NCBI GenBank assembly: GCA_963817405.1
Contig: CAWFNW010000001.1
Coordinates: 496,001 to 560,000, forward strand
Length of the DNA: 64,000 nt
Direction of reading: 5' to 3'
DNA from: CAWFNW01 sp963817405
GTDB taxonomy: Bacteria > Actinomycetota > Coriobacteriia > Anaerosomatales > Anaerosomataceae
This document shows positions 24,962 to 35,141 of the stretch, in pieces. The translations under genes and the position numbers were made by a program. Numbering within the stretch: the stretch's first letter is position 1; every line of letters starts with the position of its first letter. The notes below the pieces were generated by a model. That model was not told the origin of the DNA, searched no databases, and worked only from the letters and a program-made list of their open reading frames with translations.

Positions 24962-26806
24962 ATGCGCCCGTCCCGGATGCTTCGAACCGCCGTCCTGCCG
25001 CTACTGGCCGCCTTCGTCCTGGTGCTCGCGTTCGCCACGCCTGCCCTAGCGAAGTCGTACACCATGCCGAGCGTGAAGATCGACGCGAACGTCGCGGGCG
25101 ACGGGACGCTCCAGATCCGCGAGGAGCGCGTCTTCGACTTCAGCGGCTCGTTCACCTGGGTCGAGTGGCTCCTCAACAACACCGGTGCGACGGAGATTCG
25201 CGTAACGGGCGTCGAAGGCCCCACCGGCGCATACACCCTTACCGAGAACGAGACCGGCCAGCCGGGCACCTACACCGTCACCGACGAGGGTGGCGCCCTC
25301 CGGGTGCGGGTCTTCCATGATGTCGCCGACGCCCAGGCGCGCTTCGTCATCGACTATGTCGCCCTCGGCGCCGCGAAGCGCTATTCCGACACTGCGGAGC
25401 TCTACTGGCAGTTCATCGGCGACGGGTGGCAGGTGGGCGTCGGGAGCGTCGACATCGCGGTCCACCTCCCGCCGGGCATCCCGGCGGCGGACATCAAGGC
25501 GTACGCGCACGGCCCGCTCACGGGCATCGTGGAACCGCCGGCGATGAGCCTCGCGAGGTTCACCGTCGAAGACCTGCCGCCCTCCACCTTCGTCGAGGCT
25601 CGCATCCTGTTCCCGGCAACCGCGCTCGCACAAGCGCAAACGATCGACACCCCGCAGCTTGACCAGGCGGTCGCCGAGGAGACCAGGTTGGCCGAGAACG
25701 CGAACGCCCAGCGACGCGCCGCCAAGACGCAGATCGCGATCGCATCGGTCGTCGGCGGGTTCCTGCCGCTTGTCGCAGTCTTGGGCGCGTTCATCCTGTG
25801 GTGGCGCCACGGGCGCGAGCGCAAGCCGCAGTTCCCCGGCGGCTACTACCGCGAGCTCCCCTCGGACCTCGCGCCAGCCCTCGTGGGCGCGCTCTGGCGC
25901 TTCGGCAGCATCACCGACTCGGACACCGTCGCGACGATCATGGACCTCACCAACCGCGGCGTGATCACGATCGAGCGCATCACAGAGACGAAGAAGCGGC
26001 TCCTCGGCCTGCTGCCCGATTCCAGCGAGGAGACGTACCAGCTGACCCTCGCGAAGGCGTCGAGCCAGGCCGTCTACCCCTTCGAGCGCAGGCTCATCGA
26101 GCTCCTCTTCACCGAGGTGAGCGACGACGGCAGCCTCACCATGAGCGAGCTCAAGGCGTGGGCCAAGGCGCACCCGCAGGCGTTCACGACGGGCATGACC
26201 GAGTGGAAGGCAGCCGTCTCCGAGGCCGCCAAGGCGCAGGGGTTCTTCGACAAGGAGGGCGGCACCCTCAAGTGGGTGTTCATCGCCGGAGCCATCCTGC
26301 TCTTCGGTATCGGTATCGCCGTGACGATGTTCACGCAGACGTTCTGGCCCGCCTTCGCGGGCTTCGTGAGCAGCGCGATCGTGATGGTGCTCGGCTTTCT
26401 GATGCCGCGCCGTTCGGCCGCGGCGAACGAGCTCTACTGGAAGTACCGCGGCCTGCGCGACTACCTGCGCGACTTCAGCCGCCTCAACGAGGCGCCCCCC
26501 ACGCACGTGATCCTGTGGGAGCACTTCATCGTGATGGCGGTCGTCTTCGGGATCGCCGAGCAGGTGATCGAGGCACTCCGGGTCCGCGTGCCTGAGATCG
26601 TCAACGACCCCACCTTCGCCCGCACCGCATGGTGGGTGACCGCGTCACAGATGGGCGGCGTCTCGCCGGCGAGCGCACTCTCCATCGGGTTCACGTCGGC
26701 CGCGCAGGTGGCCACGAGCCAGATGTCGAGCTCGTCCGGTGGCGGTGGCGGCTTCTCGGGCGGTGGAGGGGGCGGCGGCGGTGGAGGCGGTGGCGGCGCC
26801 GGGTAA
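24962..26806 (+). CDS. DUF2207 membrane protein with poly-glycine tail
   Basis: 614 aa. A signal peptide (about 1-30, ending ATPALAKS) is followed by the extracytoplasmic DUF2207 domain, a membrane helix near 255-275 (IASVVGGFLPLVAVLGAFILWW), a cytosolic region, two further helices (VFIAGAILLFGIGIAV and AFAGFVSSAIVMVLGF) and a C-terminus of Ser then almost only Gly, typical of this family. Function is unknown; the family is widespread in actinobacteria and firmicutes. ATG 24962 has GAGGAGGAGG upstream and TACGAT as a possible -10. It converges on trpB1 with 3 nt between stops. Confidence 0.85.
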   Translation: MRPSRMLRTAVLPLLAAFVLVLAFATPALAKSYTMPSVKIDANVAGDGTLQIREERVFDFSGSFTWVEWLLNNTGATEIRVTGVEGPTGAYTLTENETGQPGTYTVTDEGGALRVRVFHDVADAQARFVIDYVALGAAKRYSDTAELYWQFIGDGWQVGVGSVDIAVHLPPGIPAADIKAYAHGPLTGIVEPPAMSLARFTVEDLPPSTFVEARILFPATALAQAQTIDTPQLDQAVAEETRLAENANAQRRAAKTQIAIASVVGGFLPLVAVLGAFILWWRHGRERKPQFPGGYYRELPSDLAPALVGALWRFGSITDSDTVATIMDLTNRGVITIERITETKKRLLGLLPDSSEETYQLTLAKASSQAVYPFERRLIELLFTEVSDDGSLTMSELKAWAKAHPQAFTTGMTEWKAAVSEAAKAQGFFDKEGGTLKWVFIAGAILLFGIGIAVTMFTQTFWPAFAGFVSSAIVMVLGFLMPRRSAAANELYWKYRGLRDYLRDFSRLNEAPPTHVILWEHFIVMAVVFGIAEQVIEALRVRVPEIVNDPTFARTAWWVTASQMGGVSPASALSIGFTSAAQVATSQMSSSSGGGGGFSGGGGGGGGGGGGGAG

Positions 26807-26809
26807 GCG

Positions 26810-28048
<1,239 letters not shown>

Positions 28049-28140
28049 GGCTGGTTTCCTTCCTGGACGACGTGCGGTCGGTCGTGCTGGCAGTGAGACG
28101 GGCGGACGGGCGGGGTGCCGCTGGCCGGAGCATCCCGCAG

Positions 28141-28171
28141 GAAGAGAGCCCGACCGTGTCGGGCTCTCTTC
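28141..28171 (-). terminator. Strong hairpin between trpB2 and trpB1
   Basis: A perfect 14-bp stem (arm GAAGAGAGCCCGAC) with a 3-nt loop. It lies 46 nt past the trpB2 stop and 93 nt before the trpB1 start. It may end most trpB2 transcripts or act as an attenuator; being symmetric it works on either strand. Confidence 0.6.
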
Positions 28172-28217
28172 CGAGGACGCGACGGCGGCGGTGCCCCAGC
28201 CATCCGCCGCCCGGCTT

Positions 28218-29564
28218 CTACTCAGCCTCGCACAGCGTCGCGCCGGCAGCGAAGTCGTAGTCCTGGAGCTTGCCGCTCAGGTACGCCTCGTACGCCGACA
28301 TGTCGAAGTGGCCGTGACCCGACAGGTTGAAGAGGATCGTGCGGTCCTCCCCGGCTTCGGCGGCAGCCTTGGCCTCGTTCATGGCCGCGAGGATCGCGTG
28401 GCTGCTCTCCGGCGCCGGCAGGATGACCTCGTTCCGCGCGAACTGTATGGCCGCGGCGAAGCACTCGGTCTGGTGGACCGCGATGGCCTCGACGTCGCCG
28501 GACTTCACCAGCGCCGAGACGAGCGGCGAGTCGCCGTGGTAGCGCAGGCCACCCGCGTGGATACCCGCCGGCACGAAGTCGTGGCCGAGCGTGTACATCA
28601 GCATCTGCGGCGTGAGCTTGGCCTCGTCGCCGAAGTCGTAGCGGTACTCGCCCGCCGTGAGCGTGGGGCACGCCTTCGGCTCAACGGCAAGCAGGCGCGC
28701 CTTCGAGAGCCCGTTCAGCCGGCGGTGGAAGTACGGGAACGCGATGCCGGCGAAGTTGGAGCCGCCGCCGATGCACCCTATGACCACGTCCGGCTCCTCG
28801 CCCGCCAGCTCCATCTGCTTGATGGCCTCAAGGCCGATGACCGACTGGTGCAGGCACACGTGGTTGAGCACGCTGCCAAGCGAGTAGTGCGTGTCGCTGT
28901 TGGTGGCGGCGACCTCTACCGCCTCGGAGATGGCAATGCCGAGCGAGCCGGTCGACTCGGGATCGATCGCGAGGACGTGGCGACCCGCCGCGGTGAGCAT
29001 GGTCGGCGACGGGTGCACGCGCGCACCGTACGTCTCCATGAGCGCCTTGCGATAGGGCTTCTGCTCGTAGGAGACCTTCACCATGAAGATCTCGACGTCG
29101 ATGTCGAACATCGCGCCCGCCATCGCGAGTGCCGAGCCCCACTGACCGGCGCCGGTCTCGGTGGTGAGCTTGTTGATGCCCTCGGCCTTGTTGTAGTACG
29201 CCTGCGGGAGCGCGCTGTTGAGCTTGTGCGAGCCTGCCGGCGAGACGCCCTCGTACTTGTAGAAGATCTTCACGCCCGCAGGCAGGCCGAGCGAGCGCTC
29301 AAGATTGCGCGCGCGGTGGAGCGGCGAGGGGCGGTACATCTTGAGTTTGTCGATAACCGCGCCCGGGATGTCGATGTAGCGGTCCTGGCTGACCTCCTGC
29401 TTGATGCACTCCATGGCGAAGATCACCGCGAGCTGCTCGGGACCCATCGGGTTGCCCGCCGCGTCCAGGGGCGGAGCCAGCGGCACGGGCAGGTCGGGCT
29501 GCACGTTGTACCACGCCGTCGGCATGTCGTTCTCGTCGAGCACGTAGCGCGTCTTCTCACTCAT
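28218..29564 (-). CDS. Tryptophan synthase beta-like protein (TrpB2 type)
   Basis: 448 aa. TrpB2 enzymes are a distinct clade with a longer N-terminus and an altered TrpA interface. Features are RPSPLHRARNLE, the PLP lysine in AGSHKLNSA, TGAGQWGSAL (Trp where TrpB1 has His), GCIGGGSNF and a C-terminal NLSGHGHFD. TrpB2 works alone and is often viewed as an indole-salvage enzyme. Start 29564 (MSEKTRY) has AAAGGAGC; an upstream Met is less likely. A T-box lies directly before it, so expression responds to uncharged tRNA. Confidence 0.92.
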   Translation of the reverse strand: MSEKTRYVLDENDMPTAWYNVQPDLPVPLAPPLDAAGNPMGPEQLAVIFAMECIKQEVSQDRYIDIPGAVIDKLKMYRPSPLHRARNLERSLGLPAGVKIFYKYEGVSPAGSHKLNSALPQAYYNKAEGINKLTTETGAGQWGSALAMAGAMFDIDVEIFMVKVSYEQKPYRKALMETYGARVHPSPTMLTAAGRHVLAIDPESTGSLGIAISEAVEVAATNSDTHYSLGSVLNHVCLHQSVIGLEAIKQMELAGEEPDVVIGCIGGGSNFAGIAFPYFHRRLNGLSKARLLAVEPKACPTLTAGEYRYDFGDEAKLTPQMLMYTLGHDFVPAGIHAGGLRYHGDSPLVSALVKSGDVEAIAVHQTECFAAAIQFARNEVILPAPESSHAILAAMNEAKAAAEAGEDRTILFNLSGHGHFDMSAYEAYLSGKLQDYDFAAGATLCEAE

Positions 29565-29614
29565 GGCCCTGCTCCTTTCGTCGTGCAACGGTTTCCGACA
29601 CGGACGGGGAATAC

Positions 29615-29648
29615 AAAGAGCCCCCGTCCCCCAAGGGACGAGAGCTCT
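29615..29648 (-). terminator. T-box intrinsic terminator
   Basis: On the minus strand AGAGCTCTCGTCCC pairs with GGGACGGGGGCTCT across a short loop, followed by TTTGT. Its 5' arm overlaps the region that would pair in the T-box antiterminator. Confidence 0.75.
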
Positions 29649-29884
29649 GCTCCCGCGGTACCACCCTCGTTGCCGGAGCCTCTCGCTCCGACCACTCGTC
29701 CTACGATACTCCGGCCTCCATCGGCCTTCATACCCGGTCCCCGCTATCGGTGGGCGTCCGCCGGAACTAGTAGGCCGAGTGGCCGTTGCTCCGGAGCCTC
29801 AGGGGTCCATTTTCGCCGGTCGCCCGCGTCGGGTTTCCACCATCCCCGACTCTCTATGCCGTGCTGACCGAGATACTACTCCCC
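29615..29884 (-). promoter_or_regulatory. T-box riboswitch, Trp-type specifier, upstream of trpB2
   Basis: The conserved T-box sequence AGGGTGGTACCGCGG is at 29667-29653. Upstream is a full stem I: GGGGAGTA at its base, the AGAGAG and GGTG elements, and a CCCC closing strand. The specifier loop 3' side reads GAAAATGGA, placing codon UGG (Trp) at 29809-29807 followed by the usual A. Stem I pairs with CTCGGTC/GACCGG. Uncharged tRNA-Trp would stabilise the antiterminator and allow trpB2 expression. The antiterminator bulge is UGGU, which would pair with a G discriminator only by wobble. Confidence 0.88.
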
Positions 29885-29945
29885 ATCACAGGCGTGCTAT
29901 GCGATTGAGGTGCAGGTTAGCAGGCGAGCCGAGCGCGTGCAACCC

Positions 29946-30353
29946 TCAGTCTTCTCCCACCAGAAGCCTGACGCCGGGGAAGTCACCGTGTGCACGCTTG
30001 TCCGCCGAGTAGAACTCGGCCCCCAAAAGGCTCGCGAGCGCCGGCGCGAGCGCGTCGTAGAACACGCACCCGAGCGCATCCGTCTGCCGTCGAGCTTCAT
30101 GTAGCAGCTCGTCGCTGAAGCCGTGCTGCTCGAAGCCGGTCATGTCGAGCGCCACCCATGCCCGTAGAGCCGCCGACGCGCTCTGTGAGCGAGCGACCAC
30201 AGCCAGGATCTCCCCCATGCACTGCACGGGCAGGTGCAAATCGATCTCACCCGACGCGTGCCGCTCCAGCAGCTGCCACGCCTGCTCGGATGCGAACTCA
30301 GTCCTGAACCACTTCACGCCGACAGAGGCGTCGACCACGACCGAACGACCCAT
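29946..30353 (-). CDS. PIN-domain toxin, VapC-like
   Basis: 135 aa PIN nuclease, expected to cleave RNA when free of antitoxin. The first acidic residue is in VVVDASVGVKWF, further conserved acids are in CMGEIL and CVFYDALAPALAS, and YSADKR lies near the end. It starts one base after the antitoxin gene. Start 30353 (MGRSVVVD) fits the family; the Met seven codons upstream lies inside the antitoxin gene. Confidence 0.85.
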   Translation of the reverse strand: MGRSVVVDASVGVKWFRTEFASEQAWQLLERHASGEIDLHLPVQCMGEILAVVARSQSASAALRAWVALDMTGFEQHGFSDELLHEARRQTDALGCVFYDALAPALASLLGAEFYSADKRAHGDFPGVRLLVGED

Positions 30354-30354
30354 G

Positions 30355-30672
30355 TCACTCGCCCTTGGGCGCAACGGGACGCGCGGGACGACCGGCGCCG
30401 TCGGTCTCTCTGAGCTCGCGGAGGATCTCCAGACTGGGCCGCTCGTCCGAGCAGGGCAGCTGCGCCAGCTCTCTCATCATCGCGATGGCCCCGGCCACTC
30501 TGCGCTGCCGCTCGGCTGCTGCTTCGTCTTCATGCCGCCGCTCGAGATAGCGGACCGATGCCTCGCGGATGACGCCGCTGCGGGTCTCGCCAAGGGCCGC
30601 TGCCTCCGCGTCGATTCCAGCGAGAAGGTCCTCCGGCATCGAGATGGTGAACTTCGAGACTCGCGCGCACAT
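30355..30672 (-). CDS. Ribbon-helix-helix antitoxin, VapB-like
   Basis: 105 aa. The N-terminus (VSKFTISMPEDLLAGIDAEAA, then TRSGVIREAS) is a CopG/RHH DNA-binding fold; the C-terminal part is charged and would bind the PIN toxin. Start 30672 was chosen because the beta-strand begins there and an 11-bp-arm palindrome lies directly upstream (30684-30709), the expected autoregulatory operator. Confidence 0.85.
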   Translation of the reverse strand: MCARVSKFTISMPEDLLAGIDAEAAALGETRSGVIREASVRYLERRHEDEAAAERQRRVAGAIAMMRELAQLPCSDERPSLEILRELRETDGAGRPARPVAPKGE

Positions 30673-30683
30673 GAATGGCTCCC

Positions 30684-30709
30684 GATGGTCATACTCTGGT
30701 ATGACCATC
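30684..30709 (-). promoter_or_regulatory. Palindromic operator of the RHH/PIN pair
   Basis: GATGGTCATAC and GTATGACCATC form perfect 11-bp arms around TCTG, 12 nt before the antitoxin start. RHH antitoxins repress their own promoter through such sites. It also carries TATGACC/GGTCATAC-type half sites. Confidence 0.75.
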
Positions 30710-30777
30710 GTACGACCGAGCGTGGCCTGTGGTCAAGACACCCCGGAGCCCTTGGTGCGACTGCATGCGCAGCGAGC

Positions 30778-31587
30778 TCACTGCTTTAGGAGCCGTTCGA
30801 ACGTCGCACATTCCAGCAAGTCGGCTTCAAGGGGCCGCTCCAGGAACTGAACCGCTTCGGTTCGTGCCTTGCCCCAGTCCACGTCACCGAGGCGCCGTAG
30901 CACGGCCGCCCGCCACCCCGCAGCATTGAGGCTCTCGGGATCCTCCCACCCACCCTGCTCGGCCGCGTTCCGCAGCATGGCCAGGTTGGGCAATGGCCAC
31001 GAGCGATCCGAGAGATACCACAAGAGGTCATACAGATCGCGCCCCTTGGTGTACTGACGCATCAAGACAGCGGCGATCTTGCCGGCGAGGAGCGTCGCGC
31101 GGTCGTGGTGATAGAGCCTGAGGAGGACGAACCTCCGGACCTCGCTCACCACCGAAACAGCACCCGCAGGCGGATTCGTGTCAACCTCGACCTTCACACT
31201 CAACACCTCGCTCGCATGCGGCGAGAGGCCGACCTCATGCAACAGTCCGGGGAACTTCACGAACGCCTTGTCGACCGCTGTCCGCGACTCCTTGAACTTG
31301 ATCTCAACCTCATAGCCCTCGCGCTCGAAACCGTGCGCGATGGCTGACAGCACGTCACCGAACGCATAGTGCTGCCGGTTCGCCTCGAGAGCGAAATCGA
31401 GATCCTCCGAGTACCGCGGCGCGGCGAAGAGGAGCCGCAGGGCCGTGCCGCCCATGAAGGCAAGCGACGTCATCTGCCCCGAGAGTCCGATGTGCTGAAG
31501 CATCCGGGCCTGGAGGTACTCTCGCGCAACCGAAGGTCCGAACCCCTCAGGAGCCTGCCGCACGTATCGGGTAAGTTCCTCTTTCAT
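30778..31587 (-). CDS. Nucleotidyltransferase toxin AbiEii-like
   Basis: 269 aa. The nucleotidyltransferase signature is clear: FMGGTALRLLF followed by RYSEDLDFAL near residues 45-70, then a predicted Lys/Asp pair (LLAGKIAAVLMRQYTKGRDLYDLLW). AbiEii toxins modify tRNA or other RNA and give phage abortive infection. The gene overlaps the antitoxin by 4 nt (ATGA). Because the antitoxin reading frame is broken here, either the frameshift is an error or the toxin is silent or inactive. Confidence 0.85.
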   Translation of the reverse strand: MKEELTRYVRQAPEGFGPSVAREYLQARMLQHIGLSGQMTSLAFMGGTALRLLFAAPRYSEDLDFALEANRQHYAFGDVLSAIAHGFEREGYEVEIKFKESRTAVDKAFVKFPGLLHEVGLSPHASEVLSVKVEVDTNPPAGAVSVVSEVRRFVLLRLYHHDRATLLAGKIAAVLMRQYTKGRDLYDLLWYLSDRSWPLPNLAMLRNAAEQGGWEDPESLNAAGWRAAVLRRLGDVDWGKARTEAVQFLERPLEADLLECATFERLLKQ

Positions 31588-32259
31588 CGCGAGGCATCCC
31601 CCTCCGCGTGCGTCCACGATCCGTACGACGCGCGCTCATCGAGCGCCATCTGGCTGACCAGCGAAACCGCCTGGATGACGCGCTTCACGCCGCAGCGCAC
31701 CGCCATCGTCTCAAGCAGGTCCAACCGCAGCCTATCCAGGTTCTGAACCCGGAGCTCCTCGAGATACGCCGGGTCAGCAGCGTCGTGTTCGAGATAGAGA
31801 AGATCGATGAGGGCTTTCTCGGGCGTGGCGACGAACGTACGGAGGCCAGGCTCCGACTCGACGCTCTCGAACCCCCAGAACATCGCAGGCTTCACGTGCC
31901 GGTACACGAACGTTCCCAGCGGAGTGACGAATCGCGCTGGCCGACCCGTGGTGACCGACGTCGTGACGGGCACGTACTCGGGGATGATGCCAGCGCCGGC
32001 AAGAACTGAGCTCAAGACTCACGTACGAGCCGGGCACGAGGCGATTGGCGATTTCGTAGGGCCCCGGGGTACGGAGGCCACGCGACTGGCTTCCAGCGAA
32101 CGCGTACAGCCCACGCCGCAGCTGTACGAGTTTGCCTGCGACGACCCAACGCGACAGCTGACGCATCACGTCGGCACGATTGACATCGCCCACCAGCAGC
32201 AGGCCGGTCTCGAAGAGTGGCTCAGCGCCTACGGCGCCGAGAAGGTCGTCCCATTTCAT
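31584..32259 (-). pseudogene. AbiEi-like antitoxin, frameshifted
   Basis: The N-terminal winged-helix part (MKWDDLLGAV to PGSYVSLE) is open from 32259, the C-terminal part (SVLAGAGIIPEYVPVTTSVT onward) continues in another frame to 31584. Removing one base near 32010 joins them as YVSLE-SVLAGAG, the exact family sequence, giving 224 aa. No other defect is seen. The protein would repress its own promoter and neutralise AbiEii. One of about a dozen similar +1 sites between 32.0 and 43.4 kb. Confidence 0.75.
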
Positions 32260-32269
32260 AGCAATAAGA

Positions 32270-32359
32270 TGCCATATGTGGCAACTTAATGCAACGTGTC
32301 AAAGCGCAATGCCGCGTTTCATGGCAGTAACTTACCACTTTTGGTAACTTACTGCCATG
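32270..32359 (-). promoter_or_regulatory. AT-rich repeat region before abiE (likely AbiEi operators)
   Basis: The element GGYAACTTAMTGC occurs at 32280-32292 and 32343-32355, and inverted within 32323-32337, the last two forming an 18-nt-arm imperfect hairpin (32320-32359). TGCCA-TATG-TGGCA (32270-32283) lies next to the abiEi start. AbiEi antitoxins bind inverted repeats in their promoter, so these are candidate operators; the hairpin may also end the propeller gene. Confidence 0.5.
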
Positions 32360-32363
32360 AACT

Positions 32364-34010
32364 CTACTCCCCCAGGCAGTACAGCGACCCGTCGCGCGAG
32401 CCGACGTAGATCCGTCCCTGCCACACGATGGGCGTCGACTCGTAGTTCCCGCCGCCGGTGAACGTCGCCACCTCGGTCACGCCCACGCTCCAGGCCTTCC
32501 CCGCTCGGTCCTTGAGCGCAACGCCACCCTCGGCCTCGTAGTCGATTCGGTAGACGTGCACGGTCGAGTCGTACCCGGCCGCGATGACGTGGTCGTCCAC
32601 CATGATGGGCGTGGAGATGGCGCCGCCGACCGCGTCTTTGAAGACGAGCTTCGCCTTCGGCACGCCGGCCTTCCCCTGCGGGCTTGTCGTGGTGCCGTCC
32701 GTCTCGTCCTGCGAGACCACGTAGAGGTTGCCGTCGATGGCTGTGAATGCGGCAAGCGCGGGACGCCCCTTCTCGGCCACGTCTCGATCGTTGACGCTCA
32801 CCGAGCCGATCACGCCCCCCTGCCAGTCGACGAACGTCCGGTTGCCCGTCGGGAAGTACCACACGAGCGCGTCTTTGGGGTCCTTGCGCGGGTCGAGTTT
32901 GAGCACCCCGCCCTGCGCGGTGATGTACTGCTTCTCGACCGCCTGCAGGATGTGGCCGTCACTTGTGGTCACCGGCGAGCCGTCGATGTCGGAGCCGATC
33001 CAGTAGTCCCACGTCACCTTCAGGTCGCCCAGACGAAGCCCGTACACATGGCCCGCGCCCGAGGAGGCGTAGAGCGTCTCGCCGATCACCGAGGGCGAGC
33101 TCTCCAAGACGAGGTTACCGCCGTGCGAGGCGGCGCGCTTGTCGCCCAGGAGGAGCTGCTCTGCCTTGATGACGGGCTTCCGGTGCGTGCCCCACGCCTC
33201 GGTCTTCGTCGGGTCGATCGCGTACACGTAACCCGATTCCACCGCCACGTAGAGCGTGTCGCCGACGAGGATCGGGCTGGAGTCCGCGTCGCGGCTGTAG
33301 CTCTTGGTGCGCGGCACGGGGAGGCGCCAGAGCTCCTCGCCCGTCTCGAAGTCGACGCAACGCACCGGCGCGATGGTCGGGTCGCCCATCGGGCGCGGGA
33401 AGCCGCGCCGGGAGCCGCATACCACCGCAAGTTTTCCCGTGCCCGGCATCTCAAAGACGGTCGGGCTGCCCTTGATCACGTCGTCGAACGCGTAGGCCCA
33501 CAGCTCCTTGCCCGTCTCGGCGTCGATCTTCACGAGGTTGTGGTCGAAGCCGCCGACGACCAGGTACAGACGACCGCCCTCGCGCACGAGCGCCGGCTGC
33601 CCGGTCCATCCGGTGCCGGACCACTTGACCATGCCGGCCGGCACGCCCGGCGCCGTCCGCGTCGACTCCTTGCCCGTGCCCCCGGTAAGCCCGCTGCCGA
33701 TACTCGCCTTCCAGATCACCTTGAGCGTCTCCGGAACTGGCCCGATGCCGTAGTAACCGCGGGTGGCGTCGCCCAGGAACGTGGCGATCTTGATCCCATC
33801 CACGTTGGGGTCGGTCGCGGCGGGTCGTGGCGGCTCGGGAATCTCCACGGTGAGCGTGGGCAGGACCGACGGGAGGACCTTGTTCGGCCTGAGCAGCGAA
33901 CCGAGCGGCTGCTCGAGCACGCCGGAGGTGACGAGCCCGATGGCGATCCCGCCGACGACCGCCACGAGCGCGAGGATGGCCAGCACGCTGCGCAGAGCCC
34001 GCGACGTCAC
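32364..34010 (-). CDS. Membrane-anchored PQQ-type beta-propeller protein
   Basis: 548 aa beginning at GTG 34010 (VTSRALRSVLAIL). An N-terminal membrane helix (about residues 5-30) is followed by about seven WD/PQQ-like blades with repeated signatures: LYLVVGGFDHNLVKIDAETGKELWAY, VRCVDFETGEELW, LYVAVESGYVYAIDP, IYVGSRDGSLYC. It is exported and probably binds proteins or polymer (no catalytic motif; true PQQ binding is doubtful). Its GTG overlaps the stop of the protease gene (GTGA), so it is translated together with it. Confidence 0.82.
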   Translation of the reverse strand: MTSRALRSVLAILALVAVVGGIAIGLVTSGVLEQPLGSLLRPNKVLPSVLPTLTVEIPEPPRPAATDPNVDGIKIATFLGDATRGYYGIGPVPETLKVIWKASIGSGLTGGTGKESTRTAPGVPAGMVKWSGTGWTGQPALVREGGRLYLVVGGFDHNLVKIDAETGKELWAYAFDDVIKGSPTVFEMPGTGKLAVVCGSRRGFPRPMGDPTIAPVRCVDFETGEELWRLPVPRTKSYSRDADSSPILVGDTLYVAVESGYVYAIDPTKTEAWGTHRKPVIKAEQLLLGDKRAASHGGNLVLESSPSVIGETLYASSGAGHVYGLRLGDLKVTWDYWIGSDIDGSPVTTSDGHILQAVEKQYITAQGGVLKLDPRKDPKDALVWYFPTGNRTFVDWQGGVIGSVSVNDRDVAEKGRPALAAFTAIDGNLYVVSQDETDGTTTSPQGKAGVPKAKLVFKDAVGGAISTPIMVDDHVIAAGYDSTVHVYRIDYEAEGGVALKDRAGKAWSVGVTEVATFTGGGNYESTPIVWQGRIYVGSRDGSLYCLGE

Positions 34011-35141
34011 GATCGGACCACCCGCTCCCGTCCGACGTAGACGACGGTGGTCGCGCCCACTCGGACGCTCTCGCCGGGGTGGAGTTTGGCGCGCGGCACG
34101 CACAGCTCGGCGCAGTAGAGGCCCTCGGCGTCGGTGAGGTCGACCACCTCGACGCCGTCGCCCGCCTGCACGAGCCGCGCGTGGTACGGGGACACGGCCG
34201 GGTCGTCCACGTGGAGGTCGGCGTGGTCAGCGGTGCCGATGACGCCCGGGAGGCGGATCACGGACTCACTGGACATGCCGGGTCCGCGCACCGCGAAGCG
34301 CCACCGCGTGACGCCGGCGGGCGGTGCGTTGCTAGAGCTGGCCCCGCCTTCAGCGTCGCGGGCTCTGGCTCGCTTCGCCGCGCGCCACCGCAGTACGACC
34401 CCCGCGAGCAGGACCAGCGCGATGCCCGCCGCCAACCACAGGGCGCGGCGTGTCGAGCGGGAGACCGGCTTGAGGTCGAGCTTCAGCGCGATGCCGGGCT
34501 CCGAGGCCAGGACGAACTCGCGCGCCTGGTCGGACGGGATGCTGAAGCCTACGGCGTCGACCTCGACGTCCGCGATCTTCGCCACGTTCACACCCACGAG
34601 CCGCCCGTCGGCGTCCACGAGCGCGCCGCCGCTATTGCCCGGGTTGATGGCGGCGTCCGTCTGCACGTACACGGCTGAGCGGAACTGCTGCTCGGGTGAG
34701 GAGACCACGCCCTTCGTGAGCGAGACCGACGAGAACCCGATCGGGAAGCCGAGCGCGATCACCTCCTGGCCCCGTACGAGCGTCGTGCTTGACCCCCATA
34801 CGATCGGCTTGATGGTGGCGGGCAGGTCCACTGCGAGGAGTGCGAGATCGCGGTCGCGATCGATCGCGATCACGCTGAACGGGAGCAGCGCATCCGCGGT
34901 GAACACGCGCATCTCGCTCCCGGCGCCCCCATCGACGACGTGCGAGACGGTGAGCACGCGGTCGGTCGCGATCACGATGCCGCTGCCGATCACATCGGAG
35001 CCGGCGGTGATCGCCACGACCGAGTCGGTGGCGGCCTGAAGCGAGCGCCGCTGCGGTGGCGGGAGACGCGGCTGCACCGAGCGCGAGGGCGAGTGCGAGT
35101 GCGGCCAGCGTGCGGCCGCGCATGCGGTGGCCGTCGCTCAC
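34007..35141 (-). CDS. Trypsin-like serine protease with membrane helix and FHA-like tail; apparent frameshift near the N-terminus
   Basis: The main frame (34007-35077) encodes a DegP/trypsin-fold domain with the triad H in VLTVSHVVDG, D in DRDLALLAVD and S in NPGNSGGAL, a membrane helix (ALWLAAGIALVLLAGVVL) and a cytosolic FHA-like domain (ADLHVDDPAVSPYHARL; the usual Arg after the first Gly is Thr). Upstream in another frame is a clear signal peptide (MRGRTLAALALALALGAA to ATAAALA) starting at ATG 35123, or at GTG 35141 overlapping the previous stop. Removing one base near 35040 joins them (ALAQAATDSVV) to 371 aa. As it stands only the GTG 35077 start, without export signal, is available. 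Confidence 0.8.

Noticed and set aside
26730..26806. GGC/GGT-rich repeat as a possible tandem repeat or mutation hotspot
   Set aside because: It encodes the poly-glycine tail that is normal for DUF2207 proteins.
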